Shown here piece by piece: positions 43,976 to 55,641 of a DNA stretch of 64,000 nt. The stretch spans positions 6,948,471 to 7,012,470 of the forward strand of contig CM038050.1 of the NCBI GenBank assembly GCA_021397845.1, read 5' to 3'. Under the pieces are notes generated by a model. It was not told the DNA's origin and ran no database searches. It was given only the letters and a program-made list of their open reading frames with translations. The translations under genes and the position numbers were made by a program. The stretch's first letter is position 1. Each line of letters opens with the position of its first letter. The DNA is from Areca catechu. Lineage: Eukaryota; Streptophyta; Magnoliopsida; Arecales; Arecaceae.

Positions 43976-46230
43976 TCTGTTAGGAAATGTATTCTAAAGC
44001 CAATCATCTGGATTGTAGATGACTGAGCTTCTTGTTATTTATACATGAATCATTAATAATAAAAGTTTTTTTGATAGTTTATCACTATTTGTATATCTTC
44101 TTTTATAAACTCTTTTGTGATGAAGTCCTTATAATTACTTCTATTCGACGAAAGAGGATTTGTCATGTAATTCTTAAACTTGTTTGCAATCAAATGATAC
44201 ATTGTTATCTAAGACGACAATATTTATCGAGTATAGATCATTGTATGCTATATGGATTGGTTATCCTCTAACCAAAAAGTGTACAAACACTGATATAGCA
44301 TGTAGGTAAGTGTAGAAGTACACTGCACTCAACGTGACTAACTTTATAGACAGTCTTTACTATCAAGAATATCTCTCATAAGGATATATGTATAAGTATC
44401 TCTCCGTTCTGATATCATCACGATGACTTGCAAGCAATTCATTGTACTTAGATGATGGACTACCTGGATTTCTAATTCGGTGATGAAAGGTTACTGGATG
44501 CAATCTAGTACTTGTTAAGTTAGTGTGTGAGTCAAGTTAAGATTGACCACTTCAAGATATTTGAGAAATGCTATATAGTATTTCAATTTAGCAAAATCTT
44601 GGCCAGGACAATTCTTGTGAGGAGTCACAGGATTTGTTAGGTTAAGACACATTTAGATACACTATTCAGGAGTTGGCAGTTGACTCTAAAGTTATCCTGA
44701 GTATTAGATCAAAGAAATAAATTATATGGTAACCATATGCCTAAGTTCTTAAATGTTGCTTTGCAATCATTTGACCTATTCAAATATTGGGTACAATTAC
44801 TAGATGGTCATATCAATTAGTTTAGAAATTGATTCCTGGACTATCAGCTTAGTATTCAAACCTATGGGATTACATACATTAGAAGTTTTGGACCGATCAT
44901 GATAGCTGATTAATGATTAAGAATCGTATACTAATAAAATTATAAATATGATTAATAATTAATCATATACAAATATTATAAATTAATAATTAATTAATTA
45001 TAGAATGATTAATTGGTAATTAGATTGCTGATTAGCTTAATTTGATTGAGCTAAAAGGTTTACATCAAGTCTAATTGAATTTGGTTCAATTAGATTTTAC
45101 CCGATTAGGTTATACAATAACCAAATCAATCACTAAGAAATTTTAATTCTGATTTGATTTGGTCTTGGGCATCATTAATTATTGATTTAATTAGGATTTA
45201 ATTAAGCTTATTATGATCTAATTAGATTTGGTTTGGTTATTTAAATTGGGTTAAATCAAATTAGATTTGGTTGGAACCTAATTTGAATCAAATTAGAATA
45301 GGATTCTTTCCTAGCACCGCCTAGCAATTTCCCACGCCAATCTTTGATTTTTGTGAGCAAATCCATGCTAAAAATCTATGTTGTCACCCTCCCTTATTCC
45401 TTTTTGGATTGGAATAGGTTTGTTTAAAATCTAGATTTATTTGGATGATGTTTAAATTTGTTTTGATGATAAGAGTTTCGGTGTGATTGAAACACCTAGT
45501 GTTCATCCTTATCCCAATCTAATTCTATCCTAATCTCCCTACAATCTCCAGGACACTATTTTATTTGAATTTTTAGATGGGTGTGTGACATTATGAGAAG
45601 GATTTATGCTGGCTTTGAGATAAAAATTACCAAGAGAAAAATTTAAGAGCGGAGAGTTGGCGTGAAACAACCTAGGGCATGGGTTATTTCTTAGGCACTA
45701 GGGTTTTAAGGGAAGAAATGAAAAATAGAGAGAAGGGTTTTTTATTATTCTATTTCTTCTGCCATTAATCCTCCACATCTCCTCCTCGTGTTCTTCTCAA
45801 AGGGTCCAAGAAGTTTCAAAGAAGAAGAAAATACATTAGGCATCCGGAGGCCTTTGCACGAAGCTAGTACTTAAGGAAGGCTAAATATGTTGGGGCTTCA
45901 TGTGGACGATTCTCATAGGTCAGACACCTTGTGTGGTTGTGAAGCAACGTGGAGAGCCCTTACCACGTGCAATCGACAGCGACTATCATTGGCTTGCAAT
46001 TAGGTATAAGATTCAATATCATAGTATTAGTAGATATGATCTACAACGTGCATCGGTTAGATCGGTGCATGCTGATTTTATTTTCTATGTTACATGTCAT
46101 ATTACATCCTTATAAAATTTTTCAAATTCAATCTATATGCATGATTTTTTATTTAAAATAGTTTTAAAATAGATTTACCTTGGCTATAAATTATAAAAAA
46201 ATATGCACGAAATCCTAGGTATTTTCTAAT
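43976..46230. repeat. Probable repeat-derived region, no coding signal
   Basis: It opens TGTTAGGAAATGTATTC. From memory this sequence style, with a long AT-rich non-coding body, is shared by high-copy LTR repeats in plants. No partner copy lies in the window, so neither ends nor orientation can be set. Confidence 0.3.
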
Positions 46231-47270
46231 AGATGAGATGTCAGAATCACTGCCTCAGAACGTGCACCGGTCCATGATCCATGAGAGTATGGGTTTGGCC
46301 ATTCTCGACTTGCCATGTATCATGCATTCGATGGTAGATGTCTCACGTCTACTAAATCGATCTGGGCCATTGAAAACTTTTATAAATATCTATGGCCCTA
46401 GGTTCGTCTACCATTTTTCTCCCACTAATCTCTTCTTCTCCTTCTTTATATATCCCTTGGAAGTTTATCTCTCCCATCAGCCATTTTTTTGGTGAGTGTC
46501 TCCTTCTGTCCTCTAGTTTAGGTTCGATTTCTGCCATTGATTTAAGGATCTTTTCGTGGTTTCCTCCCTCCGTTCACTGTCCCTATTTTCACATTTTTCT
46601 TTCTTGTGCTTAGCTTCATCGAGTTCTTCTGTTGATTTTCAAATTGATTTTCTATGATTTTTCCTGATTTTTATTCGATCTTTCAAAGATCAGCAAAACT
46701 TCAACTTCGGCCAGTTCTTGGCCATCGGACTAGGATCCAATCGAAGTTTTGGTTCCAATCGAGGCCCTAGTCTCTCCCCTGGAGCTCGAGTCTTTGAACT
46801 TAGAAAAATTTTCTCCAAGAGACTTCCAGTCTAAACTTATGAAGGCGGATCTAGATAGGCTTTGGCATCAGTTCTAGACCCCATTTGAGTTTAGGCTAAA
46901 AGTCCCGCTTCCAACCATCGAGTCCGTAATCCTCCCTTGGGCTATATTGCTCTTTACGAAGAGTGCTTTCAAGCCGGGGTATGATTTCCTTGCTTCCACT
47001 TGTTTACTGAACTTCTTCATTTTTTTTGAAATATCCTTGTGTGCTATTATACCAAATTTTTGGCGATACATATGCAGCTTCGCAACGACTTGCCACTCAG
47101 CAGGCATTGAGCCGACTATTAACCTTTTTCGCACCTTCTTCAACTTCGAGAGGCATTTTTGCACATTCGAGTGATGGTACATCTGCCTTCAAAGGAAGCA
47201 GGGGGTTAACCCTCTCATCCGAGGCACTCTTTTCCCTATTCAGGCATCCTTTTTTTATTCATCATTGAAA
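46231..47270 (+). pseudogene. Remnant with 'putative gypsy-type transposon' domain
   Basis: A promoter-like stretch (ttttataaatatctatgg near 46378) and a pyrimidine-rich leader precede a broken frame from about 46770. The readable blocks are FRLKVPLPTIESVILPW, a hydrophobic helix, NFWRYICSFATTCHSAGIEP, NLFRTFFNFER and a WWY motif near 47175. Their order resembles the plant-specific 'putative gypsy type transposon' family found near TAT-type elements. A stop near 46875 and shifts later on show it is dead. The family call is from memory. Confidence 0.45.
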
Positions 47271-47809
47271 AGAGTGCTTCTTTTTTGTCAAGCACCTATC
47301 GAGGAATTGAAAATTTGAATCATGAAGGATCCCTCGGCGTCCAGCAATCCGAGCCCCCGGCCTCAGTGAAGAGGACGGAGCATAGTATGAAGTCCTCCGC
47401 TTCGAAGTTCTTGCGTTAAGGATCCTGCTATATGACAAGAAAACCAAGGCAACATTTGGTAACATTGTAATGATGTAGACCCTTTTGTATCCATATGAAT
47501 AATGAAATCATATCTTCACCCAAGGAAAGAACATTCACCCGCAATTTTATTTTATGTGCATAAGTTTCTCCACCGCCCATGCCACAAATATACATATTTG
47601 GAGGGAAATCCCATGCAAGGATGTTAGTTTGTTGTGATGAGACATCAATTTCTAAGGAGGTTCCCGCTACAGCTTTTAAAGCCACAAACCACTAAAAATA
47701 TTGATGTGAAGGTTTGCGGCACTTTTGCTGAGTTTGAGGATGCACATGATAGTATTCTCAAAAAGAAGAAGATTCATATGATATCTACTGTTGGCAACGC
47801 AGAGAGAGC
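47271..47809. other. Upstream region of the malectin-LRR gene
   Basis: No gene recognised. It presumably contains the promoter and 5' untranslated region of the gene starting at 47810; no clear TATA box was identified. Confidence 0.4.
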
Positions 47810-50800
47810 ATGGAAGAAAGTTTAACACCTCTGCAAAGAAAATTTGTCTTGGCTGTAATATTATTGGTTCTCTTCACTCACCATGTTTCTTCTCAATGTA
47901 AGCATTGCTTTTCTTGGGCATTATTAAGCTTTCACCTGCTCTGTTTATGCTGTGTGATTATCTTCAAAGATTTGGTACCATATGCATGCTAAGAATGTAT
48001 ACCCCCTTTCATTTGAACTGCTTCATGCATGTGTGATCATGTTTTCTTGTGCAATAATAATTTCTTTCCTGCTCTATGCCTGCTCTGCATATGTCATCAT
48101 TTAATTTCTGTTCAAAGATTGACTGCTACCATGCACACTTCATGCATGTGTAGTAACTAGGATAGGCCCTAAAATCATTGATCTGATGATAGAAAACGTC
48201 TAGCTATAGTGTTTTAAAGACCTGTTACATCTAACAGTCTCTGGCGAAGTGCTCAAAGGTATTTCTTTTTATATAATTTTCGGAAGTTATTTAGCTGATG
48301 AGGTTCTCTAGCATGTCATTAGCTTGGAAGCTAGGAAAACAAAGCTCCAAATTCTTCTTTCTGTCTGTATGATCAAAAAGAAAAAAAAGAAAAAAGAAAT
48401 TTCTCAGTGTTGAAAACATTTTAAAACATACAGTCAAACGCTTAACATAGGTTTAGCTTCACCTCGAAAAAAGCATAGCTTTAGCTTCTCTTCTCTATCA
48501 GTTACACCTAAAGTTATATATAGAACCACTTGCTTGCTATGCTATCAACTTTAAAATTTCTTCTTCGCAAATGGACAAACGAATAAATAAACATCAAAAT
48601 GCTTTCCTGCTCCAAACCACCACCACCACCACCACCCCGGGGTTCTGCAGGGGGTTAAGCGACCCTATAATTGTTTAGATCTATTCTGAACATCAGGTAT
48701 CATTGATTTAAGAGGTATTTATCTCCATCCTTGCACGTCCTCCTCTCCTCTGATCAATTAATTTTGGTCTGGGATCTCCTTCATCCATTCCTTGTTCATC
48801 CTTTTTTATTTTCGAAGGCATAAACCTACACAACTAGATGCACCTTATTATAAGTGCAGTACAGCAAAATTTACCTTCTTCTTCTTTTTCCTCTCTCTCT
48901 CTCTCTCTCTCCTTTTTTTCTTGGGGGGGAAGGCATATTACACATTCATCTATTCTGATTTACTGTTATATAATGCTTTTAGCCACAGACGGCTGGGTGA
49001 ACATTGACTGTGGAGCAAACACCAGCTACAAGGATCAGAATGGGATAGAATGGAAAACTGACGGGGATTACATCGGTTCAGGCCAAAACAAACCAGTTCA
49101 TAATGGGCTTGGAGTATCTGATCAGATGGGCAATCTTCGATCCTTTGGAAACCAGAACAAGAATTGCTACTTTCTTCCCTCACCTAGAAAGGTGAAGTAT
49201 CTCATCAGGGCTGGCTTTTTTTATGGCAACTATGATGGTTTAGCAAAGCCACCTACTTTCGACTTAGTGATCGATGCAAACAAATGGGTGACCGTAGTTA
49301 CTTCAATGGAAAATCCTATTCTGGAGGAAGTGATCTATGCAGCCAAGGGTGATGCAATCAGTATCTGCCTTGCTCGAACACAAGCAGATCAGATACCATT
49401 CATCTCCTCACTCGAAGCAGTGCCTCTGACAGAAACAATGTATGATAAGATGAACCGAAACTATGCCTGGTTCTTGAACTACCGTGTCCACTTTGGAGGG
49501 ACTGGTGTCATTGGGTAAGCCTATAAATAACATCAATTTAAGCTTCCTTTTCATTTGCTACTAATGGCTCTCAGATTTTTAATTACAGGTATCCAGATGA
49601 TCACCACAACCGAATGTGGAATCCATTTCCAACTCCAAGTCTAACATCCGTAACTGCAAATTTCACTGAGCTCACAGGGAACTGCGCAGATGATCCTCCT
49701 TTGCGAGCAATTCTTCAAGCAGTGGAGGCAATGGAAGCCAACAGTTCCATCTCACTATCTTTTAATTTCACTGGAACCAGCAGGTCCAACTATCTTGCCC
49801 TCTATTTTACTGAAGTAGTCCAACTAGGTGCTGATCAGAGGAGATCATTCGATATAACGATCGATGGTCAGGGTTACGGCCTTACTGTCGTCACCCCTCA
49901 GTATCAGATCTGCAATGAAGTCAATGTGACTACGGATCCAGCAATTGGTGTGATGAACATATCAATTTCTCCCCATGGAGATTCAAATTTACCTCCGGTC
50001 ATTAGTGCAGCTGAAGTTTACACTGCGAGCCCGACGCTTGTGGAAGGGACTGATCAAGCTGATTGTATGCAATCATTTCAGCCCCGTATCTTGTGGATTA
50101 CATATGACTGACTCATCCTGGGAGTGAAGAAAATTTGTTTGTGTTGCTAAAATCTCCATCGATGTGATCTAATGATGCAGTTTTGATCTTTTTGAGCAGT
50201 GGATGGACTCCAAACTCTCCAAAACGCTTTTAACCAGCTGCAAGGGTGGAGGGGCGATCCATGTCTTCCGAACAACACGGTCTGGGAATGGTTGGGCTGC
50301 AATGCAGATGACCCTCCCAGGGTGACATCACTGTAAGCTTGTTTTATATCCATACCCTTTCTTAGCTTGATTCAATACGTGCAATTCTATAGTTCTAATC
50401 AAACATGGTACATCAGTTTCTTCACCATCCTTTTCCCTTTCTACACCAGCAAAGCTACAACATTTCTCTGTAGTTACCTTACAGGTCATGGACTACAAGG
50501 TTCAATACGACTACAAGGTTCAATACCAGAGTTCGATCAAATGCAAGCCCTTGAAGTAATGTGAGGTTCAGTTTCAATGAACAAATAACCATGATTTCCA
50601 AACCAAATATCGATACTCAGTTTCGTTCACTCCTCGTCCTCAGATACATGGACAGCAATCATCTTAGTGGTGAAATCCCAGACTTCCTCGGAAGCTTGCC
50701 GAATTTAAGGCAACTGTAAGCTGATGAAACTAATATTTGTGTACCGCTTTAGAATATTTCAATATTTAATTTTTTCACAGACTTCCTTTTGTTCCAGCAA

Positions 50801-51204
50801 CCTTGCTTATAACAACTTGGAGGGATATGTTCCACAAACCCTGATAAACAATAAAAATATACAATACAAGTAAGACAACGGATTTCCTTTGAAGTTAACG
50901 ATATATCCCACTCTGGTCTCCTCTTTCTTATCAGTGGATCCTATGGAACAGCGTGACAGGTAATCCTTCATTGGAACAACAGCCCGAAGCTGAAGGGAAG
51001 GGAAAGAAGGTGCTCAACGCCCTATGGACCCTTGCAGTCCTGGCCCTGATTGGCTATGGTATATGGTGGTGTTGGTGCCGACCAGAGCCGGAGGGTCCTC
51101 CGCCCCAACAATCTTCGGTGATACAAATGCAGGAACCATCTTCGGTGACAGTGGAGGAGGAGACATACCAATGGAGACGACACATATGGAGACGGTGGCG
51201 ATAG
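47810..51204 (+). CDS. Malectin-like/LRR membrane protein without kinase (8 predicted exons)
   Basis: Predicted exons: 47810-47897, 48983-49514, 49589-50064, 50200-50332, 50474-50560, 50644-50715, 50798-50869, 50952-51204. All have GT...AG borders and compatible phases, and total 1,713 bp (570 residues). Exon 1 encodes a signal peptide (VLAVILLVLFTHHVSS). Exons 2-3 encode a malectin-like domain (WVNIDCG ... YLIRAGFFYGNYDG ... YPDDHHNRMW). Exon 4 encodes an LRR N-cap with the WRGDPC motif. Exons 5-7 each encode one LRR, and exon 8 a membrane segment (about 507-529) plus a 41-residue tail. Related LRR-I family receptors have a cytoplasmic kinase; none is found here or downstream. It probably acts as a cell-surface receptor-like protein that needs a kinase partner. 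The exon 2 acceptor could lie 6 bp later. Confidence 0.82.
48617..48637. repeat. (ACC)n microsatellite in intron 1
   Basis: A short run of cca/acc triplets in the first intron of the malectin-LRR gene. Confidence 0.8.
48890..48913. repeat. (CT)n microsatellite in intron 1
   Basis: A run of ct dinucleotides followed by a T run, within intron 1 shortly before exon 2. Confidence 0.85.
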
Positions 51205-51638
51205 GTCAAGTATAATTTTGTTGGGAGGTCTTGGTTTTTATTCTCCAGGCTTTAAAGGCTCTGTTTTTCCCTTCTTTGACGGTTGTCCTTTCAATCCGTC
51301 TCTTACTCCCTAAATAATTCTAGGCTCGATAAATTCAAGATGGCTGCTTTCCCAGCCTCCGTTCCCCTCACCCAAAAAAAAAGAAAAAAAAGAAAAAAGA
51401 AAAAGACAATAACTATTAAGATCTTCGATCTGACTATTTTTTACCATCCAAATATTTTAGAACAAGTAGTCAAAAAGAAGTACACAATCCGATAAGCATC
51501 GTTATACTCGACAATTTATAATAAAACTTGATCACACCATCTGCGTAGCTGCAACCACATGTCATGGAGTTTCCAAGGGACAAGAATACTGTCTTTTAGC
51601 TGCCTCTTTCATTGCCCGGCCACTTTCTCCAACAATTT
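51205..51638. other. Short convergent intergenic region
   Basis: A 434-bp gap between two tail-to-tail genes. I saw no kinase-domain motif on either strand. An A-rich run (aaaaaaaaagaaaaaaaag) lies near 51375. Confidence 0.6.
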
Positions 51639-54191
51639 CTACGGCACCTGGGGGGTTCTTTCATCTTGCTGTGCTTGTACCAGCTGCTCCATCACAACTG
51701 CGAGCTCTGATCCCATTTGCTCCGCAATCTCCAGCCTACTATGTTCATTATTTATGAGGTGAGGATTCGTCCCACTCATGGGTACCGCCTGAGTCGAATC
51801 AGTAGGCCTACCAAGCCCGTTCATTTGTCCTAAAAAAAAAAAAAAAGGGAGAAGAAACCTCATAAGCATGAAGACTTATCTCGGGTCCTGCAATGGAACG
51901 ATTGAAGACTTCAAGTTTAGGTACCCGTGCTGCTTATAGCAGCAGTTGTTGGAGATCTTCTCCGGTTGAAGTGGTGAACGACCACGGTTAAAGCAGCACA
52001 TAATATGAAGGAAAGAGGCAGGGTAAGCCCAAGTATTATTAGTCCCAAATTTTTGCTCTTTTTTGGGGACACGGATGAGGTGGAAATGGTAGTTGTACTC
52101 GAGCCCGAATTCCCGAATGTCTGGCCGGAAGCGCATAGGTTTGGATTGCCAGGAACACTGAAGGACATGGGAGGAAAAATATACATATATATGAAGAAAC
52201 CAATAGCTACTAGGAGAAACTGCCAAATCTCAAGGTGTGTTTGAAATAAATGTCGAGAGATTTTGATTCACTTCATCCACTACGAGGTGGTTTTGGATCA
52301 CTTACTCCAACTTAAGCTTGGTATTTTGGGTTAGCGAGGATGGAATGGATCCGCTAAAACTGTTGTCTGCCAAGTTACTTCAACACAATAACCATACAAT
52401 TATTGTCAGTTGCAATGAAAACACCAAGGGAACCAGCGGTACCAAGTAGCAGGGATTCTTTCCAACTTACAGCTCCTGTAGGGCTGGGAAAGTTGCCTAA
52501 GAATTCAGGAATATCTCCACTTAAACTGCTGTTGTGCAAGTCTCTGTCATCCACCAACACGGTAAGCTTAGAAAATTTTAATAGATTTAGAGATTCTTCG
52601 CAGTTTCGATCATTGTACTCACATAATTTCTAGAGCATCCAGTGTGCTGAAGTCTGGGAGAATATCAGAGAGGCCAAAGCCAGAAAGATATCTACAGTCC
52701 AAACATATCCACTCGATCACAAATCCTATGCACCAACTGGCAATAATATAGGCTGATTTCAAATAATAGATTGGCATAAACTTACAAGGCAGTGATTCGA
52801 GGTGTTTCATCAGAGCTACAGTTCAGCCAATCCCGGTTGTAAGAGGCTGGGAGGCACGGATCACCACTCCAGTCCCGGAGTACTACTTCAAATTGTTGCT
52901 GTAGCAGCGCAAGCATTTCCGCTGATAAAGTTAAATCAAGGTAACCATGATTAAACTTTTGATGAAGGCAAGCATTTATAATCCTAATGATGGTATAATA
53001 AGTTTAATGCAAAGTGAATTGAACCCCCTGGTAATTGTGCTTGACTTGAAGTACTGATGGGTTGTGTAGGAATACACTTATCTTGGTTACCATCAATCAC
53101 CATGATGATATATGTATATATATATATTCAAAGTAAGATTTTGAGCTGATACTCTTGCACAAATAAGATATTAGCCGGTATCAGCTTCATGCAGTTTGCC
53201 TCTTTAATATCATTTGCAATGATCTAGAGTTTTATTTAAAAAGACTAGCTAGTTAGCTGTCAAGTATTATTTAAATTTTTTGATTCTATATAAATATCTA
53301 ATTTTTTATGGTACATAACTAAATATCATCAAGGAGCTAAAGTACTGGATTTTGATTAACACCTGTTTGATATAGTCCATCTATTATTAAGAACTCAATT
53401 TCAACAATTCTATGGATATTGAGAGGACGACCTACCGTCATTGGTGTTTGTCCCATTGCTCAGCACATCACTTACGACAAAAAACTCCATTGCACTGATA
53501 ATAGGAGGAAGAGTCGAGTCCGTCGTGGGCACCAATATGGACGCCGTGCTGGAGTTCGCCGTCCCATTAATGAAATACTCTGATACCTCCTGATAAGCTG
53601 GTACTATGGGTTCGGAGTGCTCGCCATCCATATGGATGTCAAATGATCGTTTCTGAGTGGAGCTCGGTGAAGTACACGTTCACGTAGATGGGGATTTCAA
53701 TTTTTTTTTTTTTTAATAAAAAAAAAAAGAAAGGGGGATGAATCCCGGTATAGCTTTCCATTTTGGTTCACAGCCTGTCAAGTAATCGTTCGATTCAAGC
53801 CAATTTAACCGCACTACGGCATCGAAGTTATAGCCGCTCTGTCTTCTGATCATGTGCGTCCAAAATGTCTAAAATTTAATCGAGTCATCCGAATAATCAT
53901 ATCTCGAATCCGTGATCCATAGATAAGTAGATAATTTATAAGAATGGAATAGTGTTCTATCCAACCGTGCTACCACCACAGTGGTAGCCGGGGACTTCGT
54001 TGGCTGGAAGCCTGGTTGAAAACCGTATAGAGCTTGATACATCCACCGGTGCCGCCGCAGTCTTTAGCACGGTCGCCGGAGGGCTGTCACTTATATTAAT
54101 GTTTATGATGTTGGTGTCGCTAACGAGCGCTCCGAACCCGTTGGGTACGATGCTTGGATCCCATATACGGTCATATGAATCATTTGGATAC
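51639..54191 (-). pseudogene. Truncated malectin-like/LRR paralogue, convergent
   Basis: Minus-strand exons matching those of the neighbouring gene: the second malectin half (54191 to about 53975 and about 53690-53436, split by a SINE), an LRR N-cap with WSGDPC (52921-52786), LRRs (52691-52623, 52543-52471, 52377-52306), a membrane segment exon (52157-51925, NLGLIILGLTLPLSFILCAA) and a last tail exon (51829-51639) after a T-run acceptor. No exon for the signal peptide or first malectin half is found upstream. Frameshifts lie near 53665 and, through an extra C, near 52483. It too lacks a kinase. With its 5' end missing it is probably a pseudogene, although its 3' splice sites are all intact. 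Confidence 0.75.
53698..53980 (-). mobile_element. SINE-like element inside a malectin exon
   Basis: The minus strand starts with TGGTGGTAGCACGGTTGG, a tRNA-like A-box head also seen at about 39970. A GGATTCGAGAT B-box-like word follows about 70 bp later, and the element ends in an A/T-rich tail at 53698-53720. Flanks tccccggctac and tccccatctac suggest an imperfect 11-bp target duplication. It lies within a coding exon of the truncated paralogue. Confidence 0.65.
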
Positions 54192-54401
54192 CTGTAATTA
54201 ATGAACAGCATAGAGCATTTGAGGGAATGATGGAAAGGGACTACGCGAGTCCATTATATTATTTTTCATATTACAAGCACCAACCCTAGCATGAGTACGT
54301 GATTGAAGTTCTACTACTGGACCAATCTAACTATAGGATTAGGTCCACCGCTCAACTAGTGGACCATCTAATCAAGGATGGACAAACTGAAAAAGAGCGC
54401 A

Positions 54402-54439
<38 letters not shown>

Positions 54440-55000
54440 CTTTGCAGTTAGACTGGTTCATTAGTTGAGATGTGAATCTGGTTAAACCAATAATCATTCT
54501 TTGTAGAAAGTTGGAGACAAGCCTAATAGATTAGTTCAATGGTCAACGTTCAACAATTCGAAAAATTTTTCAATCTAGCATGCTAATTACTCCCATAAAG
54601 TTATGAAACTGACCATGATCAAAAACAATGGTGCAATGCATGAGGTTTGAGTGCGACCATGTACATAGAAAACAAGTTGCTCCTCCTCCTATCGTATATT
54701 CAGTAATTTTTTCTGGTAAAAGTAAATACCTGGCTATATAATGTGAATTTATAATCATAAAACCTATGATCTATATATTATTGGCCGGACCGAATGGAAT
54801 TATTGAGCTGGGTTGCTGACAAGATTTAATTTATAGGAGGAGTTGACATCCGGTCCATCCTTTGATCGAAATAAAACTTTTAATCCCTGTTGACTCAAAA
54901 GATAACTTTCGATCCATATTTAGTTTTAAGTTTTTAGAAGGCTAAAATGTCCCTATTTCAAAACCCTTTTTCCTTTTTAATATTTGAAATCCCGTATCTC
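54192..55000. other. Intergenic, with a (TA)n microsatellite
   Basis: A TA run spans 54402-54439. No malectin exon is found here on the minus strand, where the missing first exons of the paralogue would be expected within about 800 bp. Confidence 0.6.
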
Positions 55001-55007
55001 CCCTTTT

Positions 55008-55285
55008 TTCTATTCCCCGTTTCCGACGATACGCTCCGACAAACAAAAAACGTCCCTTCCTGCGGCGACAGCACCGGCAACCCCCTCTCCTTCCTGCGGC
55101 GACAGCACCAGCCCCCCTCCCCTCTTCCGACGGCCAGGTAAATTTGTTTTCTATTTCTCGTTTCCGACGAGAAGCTCCGACGAACAAAAACCGTCCCTTC
55201 CTACAGCGACAGCACCAACAACTCCCTCTCCTTCCAGCGGCGACAGCACCAGCCCCCCTCCCCCTTCCCACGACCAGGTAATTTC
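55008..55285. repeat. 141-bp tandem duplication, two units
   Basis: Two units run from gtttccgacga (about 55019 and 55160) to the word ccaggtaa, about 85-90 percent alike by eye. Each holds two copies of gcggcgacagcacc-like words. Open frames across it on both strands are short and without known motifs. Confidence 0.8.
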
Positions 55286-55542
55286 TGCATATAAAAATTA
55301 ATCAAATACTTTTTAAAGAATTAATCGAGCCATTTTCATACCACAGTGAATTAGTTAAATGTAGTTTAGACTATGATGTTTCGCAGCGGAGAGCGTCTCC
55401 AATTCATACAATGTATGATTTTACATATATAGATATGTAGCTTTGAAATGTTCATAGCATGAGTTCATGATTTCATAGTTTATATTAATCATTCATGCAA
55501 GATCTTAGGATAAGTAGCATAGAAGAGTTTTAAAAGCATGCT

Positions 55543-55641
55543 TAGATTAAATGTTAATCTTCTTGACAATGCTTCCGCTGCATGTTATTTTGAAAAAGTT
55601 TTAAAATAGAAAGCATGCTAGCTACTAGTTTTCCTTTCAAT
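55543..55641. repeat. Dispersed repeat fragment (copy of 1-98)
   Basis: Matches the left window edge with a few substitutions. About 250 bp of sequence to its left probably belongs to the same repeat but lies outside the window in the other copy. Confidence 0.6.

Noticed and set aside
51205..51640. Hidden kinase exons downstream of the malectin-LRR gene
   Set aside because: I looked for GxGxxG, HRDxK and DFG motifs on both strands here and in the convergent paralogue and found none.
54402..54439. Possible origin or regulatory TA tract
   Set aside because: It is a simple TA microsatellite with no supporting context.
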